Shown: positions 1-8,094, numbered from the stretch's first letter. The stretch: DNA of 19,391 nucleotides from CAZQXD01 sp964597315 (GCA_964597315.1 CAZQXD010000075.1:1-19391), one strand, 5' to 3'. A program made the numbers and translations. Notes: generated from the letters alone by a model not told the origin.

Positions 1-1189
1 TCCATAGCATTGTCCCATTAAATTCAATGCACACACTTTAGCGTGTACCAAGAACAGTATCGGCTGCTGGTAGCCTCCCTTACTGGACAGTTCGGATTGG
101 CTAGTCAATACCGGTCGTGGCTTAAATTTCATTCCAAGCCCGGGCCAACATATAGACGCCTTGTTCGGGGCGGGGCTATCGGTTTCTTATTGATTCATGC
201 TCGGGGCGGTGTGTCCACTCACGCTTCAAGCAGCGTCGTGCCGAAGCCTCCGCTTTAGGCGGATCACCATAACCATTTCAATTACTGGCATTGAATTTTC
301 CAGGGCGTACGCACCAAGCCGGGCCTAACGTTCAAGTCCGGGCACGGCATGCCCGATAGTGATTGATGGAAAAGTATCCACGTATAAAACCAAGTTTATG
401 GCGTCCTCGCAATCATTCGCAACTGTTTAGCTGACGGATTGTGGCAGCGTATGGTATCCGGCAAAACTCTCCCAATCCCGTGAGTCTTGACATATCGCCG
501 CTCATTGTTGATGTATAAAAAATACAACAAAAACATAATATTATATTAATTTTTCAAAAATATGACAGAACAAAGGCAGCCATTTTCTGGTTTTCTCGCC
601 CGACGCCGATGCCCATGGTTCGAGATTGGCCTCACCGCTCAGCCCAATCTCAAACCGTATGCATTTTCCTTCGGTTTATTGATTGATTTTCCAAAATCTG
701 GACAATGAACGACAGACTAGCCATGGACGGCCCAGTTTCGCAAATGTTTAGGCCATTTATGACCGTCGCTTGTAAAATCAGCATCAAGCCCAAACCCAAT
801 GCTCAGCCGCAGCCTGTCCGAGTCCCTGTGTAATTCACCTCGCCCCCTGCTCACCCGCGCCTTGCCTATAATCCTGGAACGACGACCCCGATGGCGCCAC
901 GGGTGGTCCCGATTGGCCATGGCAGACACCTAGGGCGGCAAAGTCGACGTCTTCCGAAATTTCCCAATCAATTTGTAATGTTTTAGCCAAGCGTGGACAA
1001 CGGCGCCTGGGCGCCGCTGGATAGCCATTCTCCGGCTTTTGTTTCGAGTGGGGATTACAGTAAGATACCCTGCGCAGGGATGAACACCGAGATTTCGGCC
1101 CGGAGCGCATATGCTTTAACTATATTTTATCCTTAACACCATCCCCGCAACCCGGTATACCCGGCCAGCCATCCACCACTACAATCACC
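1..1189. other. gene-poor left flank, no supported gene
   Basis: No reading frame here has recognisable protein features; the longest candidates (43-258 plus, 717-929 and 835-1110 minus) are short, overlap one another or lack domain-like composition. The stretch is visibly more AT-rich than the rest of the window, most strongly around 505-565. It contains small inverted repeats: a perfect 11-bp pair at 20-30 and 288-298, a 5-bp hairpin at 339-355, a bulged AT-rich hairpin near 505-530, and an 8-bp stem at 622-629 with 644-651. A consensus-like TTGACA lies at 487-492, but the nearest good -10 match (TATAAA, 514-519) is 21 bp away, which is too far for a standard promoter. Just before trmB, around 1121-1130, the sequence is AT-rich (TATATT), which may be part of its promoter, though no -35 is clear. 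It could be a long intergenic region, decayed genes or an unrecognised RNA. Confidence 0.6.
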
Positions 1190-1885
1190 ATGACCGAGTC
1201 TATCGCCTATCAGCCTATCCGCAGTTTTGTTCGCCGACAGGGCCGCATGACCCCCGCCCAACAACGTGCGTTAGACACTTTGTGGAGCCGTTTCGGCATC
1301 GATAATGACTCCGCCCCACTGGACTTGACACAACACTTCGGCAGGGACACACCCCGGGTTTTGGAGATCGGCTTCGGGGATGGCGAGTCTCTGGCGGCCA
1401 TGGCCGCCGCTGATCCTGAATCCGATTATCTGGGCATAGAGGTCCATCGACCCGGCGTCGGCCATCTGCTGTTGCGAGCCGGGCAGTTGGACCTGAGTAA
1501 TCTGAAAGTATTCTGTGCCGATGCGGTGGACGTGCTACGACAGCGCCTGCCGTTTGCCGGACTGGACCGAATACAAATTTTTTTTCCAGACCCTTGGCCT
1601 AAGCAACGACACCACAAACGCCGCCTGATCCAACCCGGCTTGGTCGCGCTGCTGAGCGACAAACTTAAACCCGGCGGCCGATTGCACCTGGCCACCGACT
1701 GGGAGGATTATGCCCATCATATGCTGACGGTTCTGGATACCGTCACAAGCCTTGACAATGTAGCCGGCGTCGGCTGCTTCACGCCTCGGCCCGCTTATCG
1801 GCCACTGACCAAATTCGAACAGCGTGGCCAGCGACTGGGTCACAACGTTTGGGATCTGATCTTCAAACGCCGTCAGATGGGCTAA
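1190..1885 (+). CDS. trmB: tRNA (guanine-N7-)-methyltransferase
   Basis: This cytoplasmic enzyme uses S-adenosylmethionine to methylate N7 of guanine 46 in the variable loop of many tRNAs. The 231-residue length is normal for proteobacterial TrmB. The SAM-binding glycine-rich motif LEIGFGDG is at residues 58-65, and the acidic motif EVHRPG is at 84-89. The family signature FFPDPWPKQRHHKRR spans residues 131-145 and includes the catalytic or tRNA-contacting Asp and basic residues. ATDW follows at 168-171, and the C-terminal TKFEQRG motif is at 207-213. The ATG at 1190 is the natural start because the family's N-terminal segment begins there; no strong ribosome binding site is obvious upstream. 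It is the first gene after a 1.2-kb gene-poor stretch and is followed, after 118 bp, by prkB on the same strand. Function is confident from motifs. Confidence 0.96.
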   Translation: MTESIAYQPIRSFVRRQGRMTPAQQRALDTLWSRFGIDNDSAPLDLTQHFGRDTPRVLEIGFGDGESLAAMAAADPESDYLGIEVHRPGVGHLLLRAGQLDLSNLKVFCADAVDVLRQRLPFAGLDRIQIFFPDPWPKQRHHKRRLIQPGLVALLSDKLKPGGRLHLATDWEDYAHHMLTVLDTVTSLDNVAGVGCFTPRPAYRPLTKFEQRGQRLGHNVWDLIFKRRQMG

Positions 1886-2003
1886 ACTCGAAATTTCGCA
1901 ATCCCGCGACTCTGTTCTGCCACCAAGAGGGTACGCGGTTCAAGGTATGATTCCCCGAATACCCGCGGCTCGCCGGCAGGCTGTCGAGTTTAAGGAGACG
2001 CGA

Positions 2004-2879
2004 ATGTCGAAAAAATATCCCATCATCGCCGTGACCGGTTCATCGGGCGCCGGCACCACCTCGGCCAAACATGCTTTCGAGAATATCTTCCGCAAAGAGC
2101 GTATCCACGCGGTCATGATTGAAGGGGACGCTTTCCACCGCTACGACCGAGAGGAAATGCGCCGCGAAACCCAACGGGCCAAGCTGGAAAATCGAGTGGT
2201 CAGCCATTTCGGTTCTTCGGGCAATCTTTTCGACGAACTGGAAGCTTTGTTTAGGGAATATGGTAAGAATGGCGGTGGCAAGTACCGTCGTTATCTGCAC
2301 GACGAAGAAGAGGCCGACCCACTCGGCCAGCCTCCCGGCACGTTTACTCCCTGGCAGCCGGTGCCTGAACCCAGCGATCTGCTCTTTTACGAGGGACTGC
2401 ACGGCGGACTGAAAACCGGCGCCATCGATTTGCGCCAATACGTGGATCTATTGGTTGGGGTGGTTCCCATCATCAATCTGGAATGGCTACAGAAAAGCCA
2501 ACGCGATACCCGGGAGCGAAATTACAGTACCGAAGCGGTAATGGACGCCATTTTACAGCGTATGCATGACTATATGCATTTCATTATCCCACAGTTCACC
2601 CATACTGATATCAACGTCCAGCGAGTGCCTACGGTGGATACCTCGAACCCCTTTAGCGCCCGCGACATTCCCAATCAGGACGAAAGTTTCGTGGTTATCC
2701 GCTTCCGTCGGCCCAAAGAAGTGGACTTTCCCTACCTGCTGGCCATGCTCCACGATTCCTTCATGTCCCGTCGCAACACTATCGTGGTGCCGGGCGGCAA
2801 GCTGGGTCTGGCCATGGAACTGATTTTTGCCCCTCTGATCGAACGGCTGTTGGAGCGGCGGCGCAAAACCAGCCTTTAG
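2004..2879 (+). CDS. prkB: phosphoribulokinase, bacterial (class I) type
   Basis: It phosphorylates ribulose-5-phosphate with ATP to give ribulose-1,5-bisphosphate, the CO2 acceptor of the Calvin-Benson cycle. With the ATG at 2004 the protein has 291 residues, the usual length for octameric proteobacterial enzymes. That start has a good AAGGAG ribosome binding site (1992-1997) and puts the P-loop GSSGAGTT at residues 12-19. An in-frame ATG at 1947 would add 19 residues not expected in the family. Expected active-site residues are present: Asp42, His45 and Arg49 in GDAFHRYDR, the YEG motif near 129-131, and K-S-Q-R-D-T-R at 164-170. The protein contains no cysteine, so the thioredoxin switch of plant and cyanobacterial enzymes is impossible; the bacterial class is known to be activated by NADH instead. 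No RuBisCO or cbbR gene is in the window. The FIST gene follows after 8 bp. Confidence 0.97.
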   Translation: MSKKYPIIAVTGSSGAGTTSAKHAFENIFRKERIHAVMIEGDAFHRYDREEMRRETQRAKLENRVVSHFGSSGNLFDELEALFREYGKNGGGKYRRYLHDEEEADPLGQPPGTFTPWQPVPEPSDLLFYEGLHGGLKTGAIDLRQYVDLLVGVVPIINLEWLQKSQRDTRERNYSTEAVMDAILQRMHDYMHFIIPQFTHTDINVQRVPTVDTSNPFSARDIPNQDESFVVIRFRRPKEVDFPYLLAMLHDSFMSRRNTIVVPGGKLGLAMELIFAPLIERLLERRRKTSL

Positions 2880-2887
2880 GTTACCAC

Positions 2888-4006
2888 ATGCAGCGTTTTC
2901 TGATGGCCCATGGCGCCCACAAGGACTGGCAACACCTGACTACGGACTGCATCACCCGTCTGGGCGATATACCCCCGCAAGCTAATCTAGGCTTTGTGTA
3001 CGCCACCACCCCCTTGGCTCCCCACCTCGGCGCCATACTGACGCGCCTGCGCGCTGCCACTGGGGTGAAGCACTGGGTGGGTGGACTAGGCACGGGCATC
3101 AATTGCACCGGTTTGGAGTATTACGACGCCCCTGCCTTGGTCTTACTGGTAGGCGCTTTCCCCGATGACGGGTTTTGCATGGTGCCCGGCCAGCAGGGCG
3201 ATCTAGAACCTCTGCGCGCCCACTGCGGCCCCTGGTACCAGCGTCATCGTCATCATGTGGGTCTGATGCACGGTGATCCACGCAATCCAGCCGTTCCCGA
3301 GCTGCTGCGCCTACTGAGCCGGGAAATCCCAGGCGCGCAGTTGCTGGGCGGGCTGACCTCCAGCACCGACGACTACTGTCTCCAGATTGCCGACCATCTT
3401 ACCGAAGGGGGCATCAGCGGCGTCCTGTTCGCTCCTTCGGCGACTATCACCCATGGGCTGACCCAAGGCTGCACCCCACTAGGGCCGGTGCGCCAGATCA
3501 CCGAATGCGAAACCAATGTCATTCAAAGTATTGACGGCCGCCCCGCCCTGGATGTGCTATACGAGGACATCGGTGAGATACTGGCCAGGGTCCCCAGGCG
3601 CATCGCCGGCTATATCTTCGTCGGCCTGCCGGTAGGTTCGGACCACAGCGACTACCTGGTGCGTAATTTGCTGGGCCTGGATCTGACCCAGCGCCGAGTG
3701 TTCATCGGTGAACCGGTGATTCCAGGTCAGCCACTTCTATTCTGCCGCCGAGACGGCAACAGCGCCCGGAACGATCTGGTGCGCATGCTCCGCGAACTGC
3801 GTCGGCGCCTGCCCGGCCCAGCCAAGGGGGGGGTCTATATTTCCTGCTTGGGCCGTGGCCGTCATCTTTTTGGAGAGGACTCCCGGGAACTACGACTGAT
3901 CCGCGACGAATTGGGCAACGTCCCCTTGGTGGGCGTATTCGCCAACGGTGAATTTTGCGGCAACCGTCTTTATGGCTATACCGGTGTGCTGGTGTTGTTC
4001 AGCTAA
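2888..4006 (+). CDS. FIST-domain protein, putative small-ligand sensor
   Basis: The 372-residue protein matches the stand-alone FIST layout: an N-terminal FIST domain over about residues 20-210 and a FIST_C domain over about 215-370. Glycine-rich segments such as WVGGLGTG (residues 58-65) and LLGGLTSS in the N half, and GVYISCLGRG and GVFANGEFCG near the C terminus, are typical of the family. There is no signal peptide or membrane segment and no attached kinase, GGDEF or methyl-acceptor domain, so any signalling would need a separate partner. FIST domains are proposed to bind small ligands such as amino acids, but biochemical proof is thin. The start ATG lies 8 bp after the prkB stop, with a weak TAGG-type site between, so it is probably cotranscribed and perhaps coupled with prkB. 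The link to carbon metabolism is inferred from position only. Confidence 0.85.
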   Translation: MQRFLMAHGAHKDWQHLTTDCITRLGDIPPQANLGFVYATTPLAPHLGAILTRLRAATGVKHWVGGLGTGINCTGLEYYDAPALVLLVGAFPDDGFCMVPGQQGDLEPLRAHCGPWYQRHRHHVGLMHGDPRNPAVPELLRLLSREIPGAQLLGGLTSSTDDYCLQIADHLTEGGISGVLFAPSATITHGLTQGCTPLGPVRQITECETNVIQSIDGRPALDVLYEDIGEILARVPRRIAGYIFVGLPVGSDHSDYLVRNLLGLDLTQRRVFIGEPVIPGQPLLFCRRDGNSARNDLVRMLRELRRRLPGPAKGGVYISCLGRGRHLFGEDSRELRLIRDELGNVPLVGVFANGEFCGNRLYGYTGVLVLFS

Positions 4007-4036
4007 TCCCTTGGCTCACCCCACAGAGGAAATCCA

Positions 4037-5074
4037 ATGCGCTACCATCGCCTTCCCCATACCGACCTGGACGTCAGCCGTATCTGTCTGGGCACCATGA
4101 CCTGGGGCGAGCAGAACTCCGAAGCCCAGGCTCACGCTCAACTGGACTACGCCCTGGACCAGGGCGTGAATTTTATTGATACCGCAGAGATTTATCCGGT
4201 CCCGTCTCGGGCTGAGACCCAAGGCCGTACCGAACAGTATATCGGGAATTGGCTGCAAGCCCGGCGCTGCCGGGAGCGGATGATTATCGCCACCAAAGTG
4301 ACCGGCCGCTCCCAGGATGCCACGTATTTACGGGATGAAGAGATTTGCCTGGATCGGCGCAACATTACCCGGGCGCTAGATGCGAGTCTCAAGCGGCTGC
4401 GGACTGATTATGTGGATATCTATCAAGTTCACTGGCCCGACCGGCAGGCCAATTTCTTCGGTCAACTGGGCTACGTTCACGATTCGACACCCTCGGTCCC
4501 TATCGCCGAAACACTCCACGTTCTGGGTGAACTGGCGCGAGAGGGCAAAGTGCGTTATGTGGGGGTATCCAACGAAACCCCTTGGGGGGTAATGGACTAC
4601 TTGCGGACGGCTGAACGGCAAAGGCTGCCGCGTATCATCACCATTCAAAACCCCTATAATCTGCTCAACCGCAGCTTCGAGGTGGGCCTGGCGGAGTTCG
4701 CACACCGTGAGGGGGTGGAACTTCTGGCCTATTCGCCTATGGCCTTTGGAGTGCTGAGTGGCAAATACTTAAATGACCAACAGCCCGGGGGCGCCCGGCT
4801 GACCCTGTTCCCCCGCTTCGACCGCTACAATAGCGCCGAGGCCCGGGCGGCGACCACCGCCTATGTACAACTGGCCCGTGACCATGGCCTGGACCCTGCC
4901 CAAATGGCTCTGGCCTATGTCAATAGTCGACCGTTTCTGGCCGCCAATATCATCGGCGCCACCACTCTGGAGCAACTGGCCAACGATATCGCCAGTATCG
5001 AGGTGGACCTGTCCCAGGAACTGCTCAAGGGCATCGAGACCATTTACCAACGTCTGCCCAACCCTTCTCCCTAA
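4037..5074 (+). CDS. tas: Tas-like NADPH-dependent aldo/keto reductase
   Basis: This is a soluble (beta/alpha)8-barrel oxidoreductase of the aldo/keto reductase superfamily. The 345-residue length and the sequence pattern match the E. coli Tas (YgdS-related) branch, including the N-terminal RYHRLPHTDLDVS and the insert IYPVPSRAETQGRTE after the active-site tyrosine. The catalytic tetrad is visible: Asp48 and Tyr53 in FIDTAEIYP, Lys87 in ATKVTG, and His132 in YQVHWPDR. An AGAGGA ribosome binding site (4025-4030) sits 6 bp before the ATG. It follows the FIST gene after 30 bp and is likely the last gene of a prkB-FIST-AKR run. It ends 9 bp from the convergent stop of the motB-like gene, with no clear terminator in between. 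The physiological substrate of Tas-type enzymes is not settled, so only the enzyme class is firm. Confidence 0.9.
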   Translation: MRYHRLPHTDLDVSRICLGTMTWGEQNSEAQAHAQLDYALDQGVNFIDTAEIYPVPSRAETQGRTEQYIGNWLQARRCRERMIIATKVTGRSQDATYLRDEEICLDRRNITRALDASLKRLRTDYVDIYQVHWPDRQANFFGQLGYVHDSTPSVPIAETLHVLGELAREGKVRYVGVSNETPWGVMDYLRTAERQRLPRIITIQNPYNLLNRSFEVGLAEFAHREGVELLAYSPMAFGVLSGKYLNDQQPGGARLTLFPRFDRYNSAEARAATTAYVQLARDHGLDPAQMALAYVNSRPFLAANIIGATTLEQLANDIASIEVDLSQELLKGIETIYQRLPNPSP

Positions 5075-5083
5075 TGGCGATAA

Positions 5084-5821
5084 TCAAGGTGAGGCGGGCG
5101 TGGGCGCTGGCTCTTCCGCCTCCATATGCACGACCAGGATGACTCGGCGGTTCAAGGCTCGCCCCGAGTCGGCGTTATTTTCGGCTACGGGCAGGGTATC
5201 GGCCCGACCGATGGCCCGTAGCCGCCGCGCCTCTACCCCTTGTGCGATCAGATGCCGGACCACGGTACTGGCCCGGCTGGCGGATAGTTCCCAATTCGAG
5301 GGAAAGCGGTTGGTATTGATGGGAACATCGTCGGTATGCCCTTCCACCGACATCGGAAAAGCGTTCTCCTGGAGCAGCGGCACCAGTTTGTCCAGCAACT
5401 CCAATCCGGGGGCGGTCAGATCCGCGGAACCTTGAACGAACAGGATATTGTCCTTGATCTCCAGGTTGACCTTGCCCTTCTCCAGAGAGATGCCTACCCG
5501 ATCATCCAGATCCTGGGCGAGAATGGCCTGCTGGAGCCGGGCCGCCGCCGGATGCTCGCCACTGTCCGCAGATTTTATGGGTTCCCCTTGCAGGGCGCTG
5601 GCCATGGATCGGGTCAGTTGGGCGTAACGCTCGGGCAGAAACTGCGCATAGGTCAGCAGGACCACAAACAGGGCCAATAGCAGGGTCAGCATATCGATAT
5701 AGGTCAGTATCCAGGCTTCCTGCTCCTCCACGGGCCGACGCTCATCATCCCACGGGCTGACCCGAGGTCCGCGCTCCCCTGGAGTGCTCGAGTCCCGTCG
5801 GCTATTGCCCGGCGCCACCAT
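5084..5821 (-). CDS. motB: MotB-type stator protein with OmpA-like domain
   Basis: MotB-type proteins anchor the ion-driven stator to peptidoglycan. This 245-residue protein has a short cytoplasmic N terminus, one transmembrane helix at about residues 37-59, and a periplasmic OmpA-like domain from about 115 to 232. The helix carries Asp43 in YIDMLTLLL, the position of the ion-carrying aspartate. The peptidoglycan-binding motif includes VEGHTDDVP (159-167) and NWELSASRAS (177-186). The N terminus (residues 1-33) is rich in Pro, Arg and Asp, and the C terminus ends in a short Pro/Ala/Glu tail. Its start lies 3 bp after the motA stop, so the two are cotranscribed. No flagellar structural or chemotaxis gene is in the window, so the driven machine is not shown; a flagellar motor is the default, but a second stator set or another OmpA-linked ion-driven complex is possible. 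Confidence 0.88.
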   Translation of the reverse strand: MVAPGNSRRDSSTPGERGPRVSPWDDERRPVEEQEAWILTYIDMLTLLLALFVVLLTYAQFLPERYAQLTRSMASALQGEPIKSADSGEHPAAARLQQAILAQDLDDRVGISLEKGKVNLEIKDNILFVQGSADLTAPGLELLDKLVPLLQENAFPMSVEGHTDDVPINTNRFPSNWELSASRASTVVRHLIAQGVEARRLRAIGRADTLPVAENNADSGRALNRRVILVVHMEAEEPAPTPASP

Positions 5822-5824
5822 AGC

Positions 5825-6646
5825 TCAGGCCCGCCGTGGCCTGCCCGCCATGGAGCGGGTGGATCGGCTGCCGGCGCCGCCACGAATCTCATCTTCATAG
5901 TGGGCCACAAACGAGTTCAGGGTCTCATTGATAAAGGCCGGGCTGCGCTTATCGTGGATCAACATCACACCTTCAAGAACCATATTCATCAGCATCACCC
6001 GCTGCTCGGTGCGTCGCTCCAGTTTCAGGGCCACGGGTTTGAAGAACATATTGGCCAAAACGATGCCGTACAGGGTCGTGATCATGGCGAGGCCCATATT
6101 CCGACCGATGACACCTATATCATCGGCGCCCATGCCATGGAGCATATTGACCAGCCCCAGCAGGGTGCCCAGCATGCCAAAGGCCGGGGCGAAGCTGGCC
6201 AGGGTATGAAAAATCTGTGCCTCGGCTCGCTCCCTGGCCCGTAACCGACCGATGCGCCATTGCAGAATGGCCAGGATATCGTTCATAGGGGTGCCGTCCA
6301 CCACCAGTTGCACCCCCGTGCGCAGAAACGGATTCTTGATCCGGTTCAGATGATCCTCGGTTTTGGCGATATCACCTTGAAATACCAGCTTGGCCACCTC
6401 TACCAGTTCCTTGATGTCCTGCTCGGCGTAGAGCTTCTCGTTGCGCAGTACGATGGTAAACACCCGGAATACCCGCAGTACCTCCCCTAGGGGGTAGCTC
6501 ACCAGGGTGGCCGCCAGGGTGCCCCCCACCACTAAACCCAAGCCAGGTAGATTTAGAAATACTTGGGCATCCTCGGCGGAAACGTAGACCACCCCAACTA
6601 GTAGGGCGATACCACCCAACATGCCGATCAAGGTTGCTGGATTCAT
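5825..6646 (-). CDS. motA: MotA-type stator ion-channel protein
   Basis: MotA forms the inner-membrane channel partner of MotB. The 273-residue protein has four predicted membrane segments: about residues 3-23, 30-50, 145-170 and 183-205, with the large cytoplasmic loop between the second and third. Family features include SYPLGEV after the second helix, the FAPAFGMLGTLLG segment in the third helix with Pro154, and TTLYGIVLANMFFKPVA in the fourth with Pro204; these two prolines match the functionally important pair of MotA. Threonines at 161 and 190-191 fall where sodium-type PomA proteins carry theirs, hinting at Na+ coupling. The C-terminal tail (about 255-273) is basic and rich in Arg, Gly and Ser. 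The gene is first in the pair, with 195 bp to the downstream end of fbaB. The C-rich/G-rich pair at 6691-6714 in that gap could form a hairpin in the leader. Confidence 0.9.
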   Translation of the reverse strand: MNPATLIGMLGGIALLVGVVYVSAEDAQVFLNLPGLGLVVGGTLAATLVSYPLGEVLRVFRVFTIVLRNEKLYAEQDIKELVEVAKLVFQGDIAKTEDHLNRIKNPFLRTGVQLVVDGTPMNDILAILQWRIGRLRARERAEAQIFHTLASFAPAFGMLGTLLGLVNMLHGMGADDIGVIGRNMGLAMITTLYGIVLANMFFKPVALKLERRTEQRVMLMNMVLEGVMLIHDKRSPAFINETLNSFVAHYEDEIRGGAGSRSTRSMAGRPRRA

Positions 6647-6775
6647 GGATGGATATTAGATTCTTGGCGCAATGAGAGTGGCTCCGAACCCCCCCCTATT
6701 CTCGCATTCGGGGGGCGTGTCACGAGACTGCATACTCATAGCCTATCGGCCGGACAATGACCAAGTTTAGGGGTG

Positions 6776-6815
6776 AAAAAACAGAAGGGGCCGGATGCGG
6801 TGCCCATCCGGCCCC
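6776..6815 (-). terminator. Rho-independent terminator of fbaB
   Basis: A perfect 11-bp stem (ggggccggatg at 6787-6797 with catccggcccc at 6805-6815) encloses a 7-nt loop. On the minus strand the stem is followed after about five bases by six Ts (6776-6781). It lies 27 bp beyond the fbaB stop codon and points the right way. The stem is very stable; the small gap before the T run is the only imperfection. Confidence 0.85.
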
Positions 6816-6841
6816 AAAGTAGGGAGTGCGTCCTGCTCGGT

Positions 6842-7891
6842 TCAGGCGATGGTGACGTCCCCGGAGAGGTAAACGTCCTGGATGGCGTGCAACAGCGCGA
6901 CACCCTCATCCATGGGCTTTTGGAAAGCCTTGCGCCCGGAAATCAGCCCCATGCCACCGGCCCGTTTATTGATGACGGCAGTGCGCACCGCCTGGGCCAG
7001 ATCGTTCTTGCCGGAAGCGCCGCCGGAATTGATCAGCCCGGCCCGCCCCATATAGCAGTTGGCCACTTGATAGCGAACCAGGTCAATGGGGTTGTCGGAA
7101 GTGAGTTCCGAGTACACCTTGGCATGGGTGTGGCCGAATCCAATGGCCTGATAACCGCCGTTGGTCTCGGCTTGTTTTTGTTTGATGATATCCGCCTGTA
7201 TGGTGGCCGCCAGATGGTTAGCCTGGCCGGTGAGGTCGGCGCTGGTGTGGTAATCCACGCCCTCTTTTTTGAAAGCGGGGTTGCGCAGATAGGCCCACAG
7301 CACCGTGGCCATGCCCAACTCGTGGGCGTGCTGGAAGGCATCGGCGATTTCCTGGATCTGCCGACGGCAGTTTTCGGAACCGTAGTAGATCGTCGCCCCC
7401 ACCGCCACGCAGCCCATATCGAAAGCCTGGTCCACGGTGGCGAACAGGGTCTGGTCGTAGATATTGGGATAGGTCAGGGCTTCGTTGTGGTTGAGCTTAA
7501 CCAGGAAGGGAATCTTATGGGCATAGTGGCGGGCTACCGAACCTAGCACCCCCACCGTTGAGGCCACGCAGTTACAACCTCCCTCCATGGCCAGTTCAAC
7601 GATATTTCTGGGATCGAAATATCGGGGGTTGGGGGCGAAGGAGGCGCCACCGGAATGCTCAACGCCTTGATCCACCGGCAGCATGGACAGATACCCGGTG
7701 CCGGCCAGCCTGCCATGATTGAACAAGGTTTGCATGGCCCGCATCACGCTGGGCTTGCGGTCGCTCTCGGCCACCACTCGGTCCACGAAATCGGGACCGG
7801 GGAGGTAGAGGCTATCCTTGACTATACCGGTACACTGATGGGAAAGCAGTATTTCCCCCTCGGGACCGAGCAGGGATAGGATATCGGACAT
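6842..7891 (-). CDS. fbaB: class I fructose-bisphosphate aldolase (DhnA/FbaB type)
   Basis: It reversibly condenses dihydroxyacetone phosphate and glyceraldehyde-3-phosphate into fructose-1,6-bisphosphate through a Schiff-base lysine, for gluconeogenesis, glycolysis and the regeneration phase of the Calvin cycle. The 349-residue sequence is close to E. coli FbaB over its whole length as I recall that protein, including LPVDQGVEHS (71-80), EGGCNCVAST, VGATIYYGSE (164-173), DLTGQANHLAATI, VANCYMGRAGLINSGGASG and the RAGGMGLISGRKAF segment. Lys237 in ADIIKQKQ is the likely Schiff-base residue by alignment with FbaB. A GGAGGAG ribosome binding site sits about 8 bp before the ATG. It is a single-gene unit with its own predicted promoter (7962-7989) and terminator (6776-6815). 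In an autotroph with prkB nearby, a Calvin-cycle role is a reasonable inference. Confidence 0.97.
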   Translation of the reverse strand: MSDILSLLGPEGEILLSHQCTGIVKDSLYLPGPDFVDRVVAESDRKPSVMRAMQTLFNHGRLAGTGYLSMLPVDQGVEHSGGASFAPNPRYFDPRNIVELAMEGGCNCVASTVGVLGSVARHYAHKIPFLVKLNHNEALTYPNIYDQTLFATVDQAFDMGCVAVGATIYYGSENCRRQIQEIADAFQHAHELGMATVLWAYLRNPAFKKEGVDYHTSADLTGQANHLAATIQADIIKQKQAETNGGYQAIGFGHTHAKVYSELTSDNPIDLVRYQVANCYMGRAGLINSGGASGKNDLAQAVRTAVINKRAGGMGLISGRKAFQKPMDEGVALLHAIQDVYLSGDVTIA

Positions 7892-7961
7892 CGAATCGCT
7901 CCTCCGTTGAGGTAGGCGCCGGGTTCCGAGTCGGCTACTACCAAATGACTACATGGTGGGC

Positions 7962-7989
7962 ATGATAACCGGAAAATGGCGCAATGCAA
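7962..7989 (-). promoter_or_regulatory. predicted sigma70 promoter of fbaB
   Basis: On the minus strand TTGCAT (7984-7989) is followed after 16 bp by TATCAT (7962-7967), a plausible -35/-10 pair about 70 bp upstream of the fbaB ATG. It is a match by eye and has no experimental support. Confidence 0.45.
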
Positions 7990-8011
7990 TACGCATATAT
8001 CCCAAGGAAGG

Positions 8012-8057
8012 AGTTAAAAACTGTTAACAATGCCTCGTGAATCCCCAAGAGGCATTG
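8012..8057 (-). terminator. probable terminator after radA
   Basis: A perfect 9-bp stem (caatgcctc at 8028-8036 with gaggcattg at 8049-8057) encloses a 12-nt loop, 37 bp after the radA stop. On the minus strand a run of five Ts (8015-8019 region) begins some 8 bases after the stem, further than ideal. It would end the rpsF-to-radA transcription block. A second small repeat, gttaa/ttaac, overlaps the T run. Confidence 0.55.
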
Positions 8058-8094
8058 CGGTGCATTCCGTTCAAGGGCCACGGGATGGCGGCTC

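Noticed and set aside
323..336. gcctaacgttcaag resembles part of an integron attC site
   Set aside because: No matching partner core site (GTTRRRY) with suitable spacing was found within about 140 bp downstream, and there is no integrase or cassette-like gene nearby.
615..640. ggttcgag looked like a tRNA T-loop
   Set aside because: The flanking bases do not form a T-stem, and no acceptor or anticodon arms could be fitted.
717..1110. Two overlapping minus-strand frames (70 and 91 codons)
   Set aside because: They overlap in different frames, have low-complexity Arg/Gly/Pro content, no ribosome binding site and no recognisable motif.
1947..2003. Upstream in-frame ATG for phosphoribulokinase
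   Set aside because: The ATG at 2004 has a strong ribosome binding site and gives the normal family N terminus; the extra 19 residues look like untranslated leader.
6773..7546. Long plus-strand frame (257 codons) over fbaB
   Set aside because: It is antisense to the conserved class I aldolase and begins within its terminator; high GC content favours such shadow frames.
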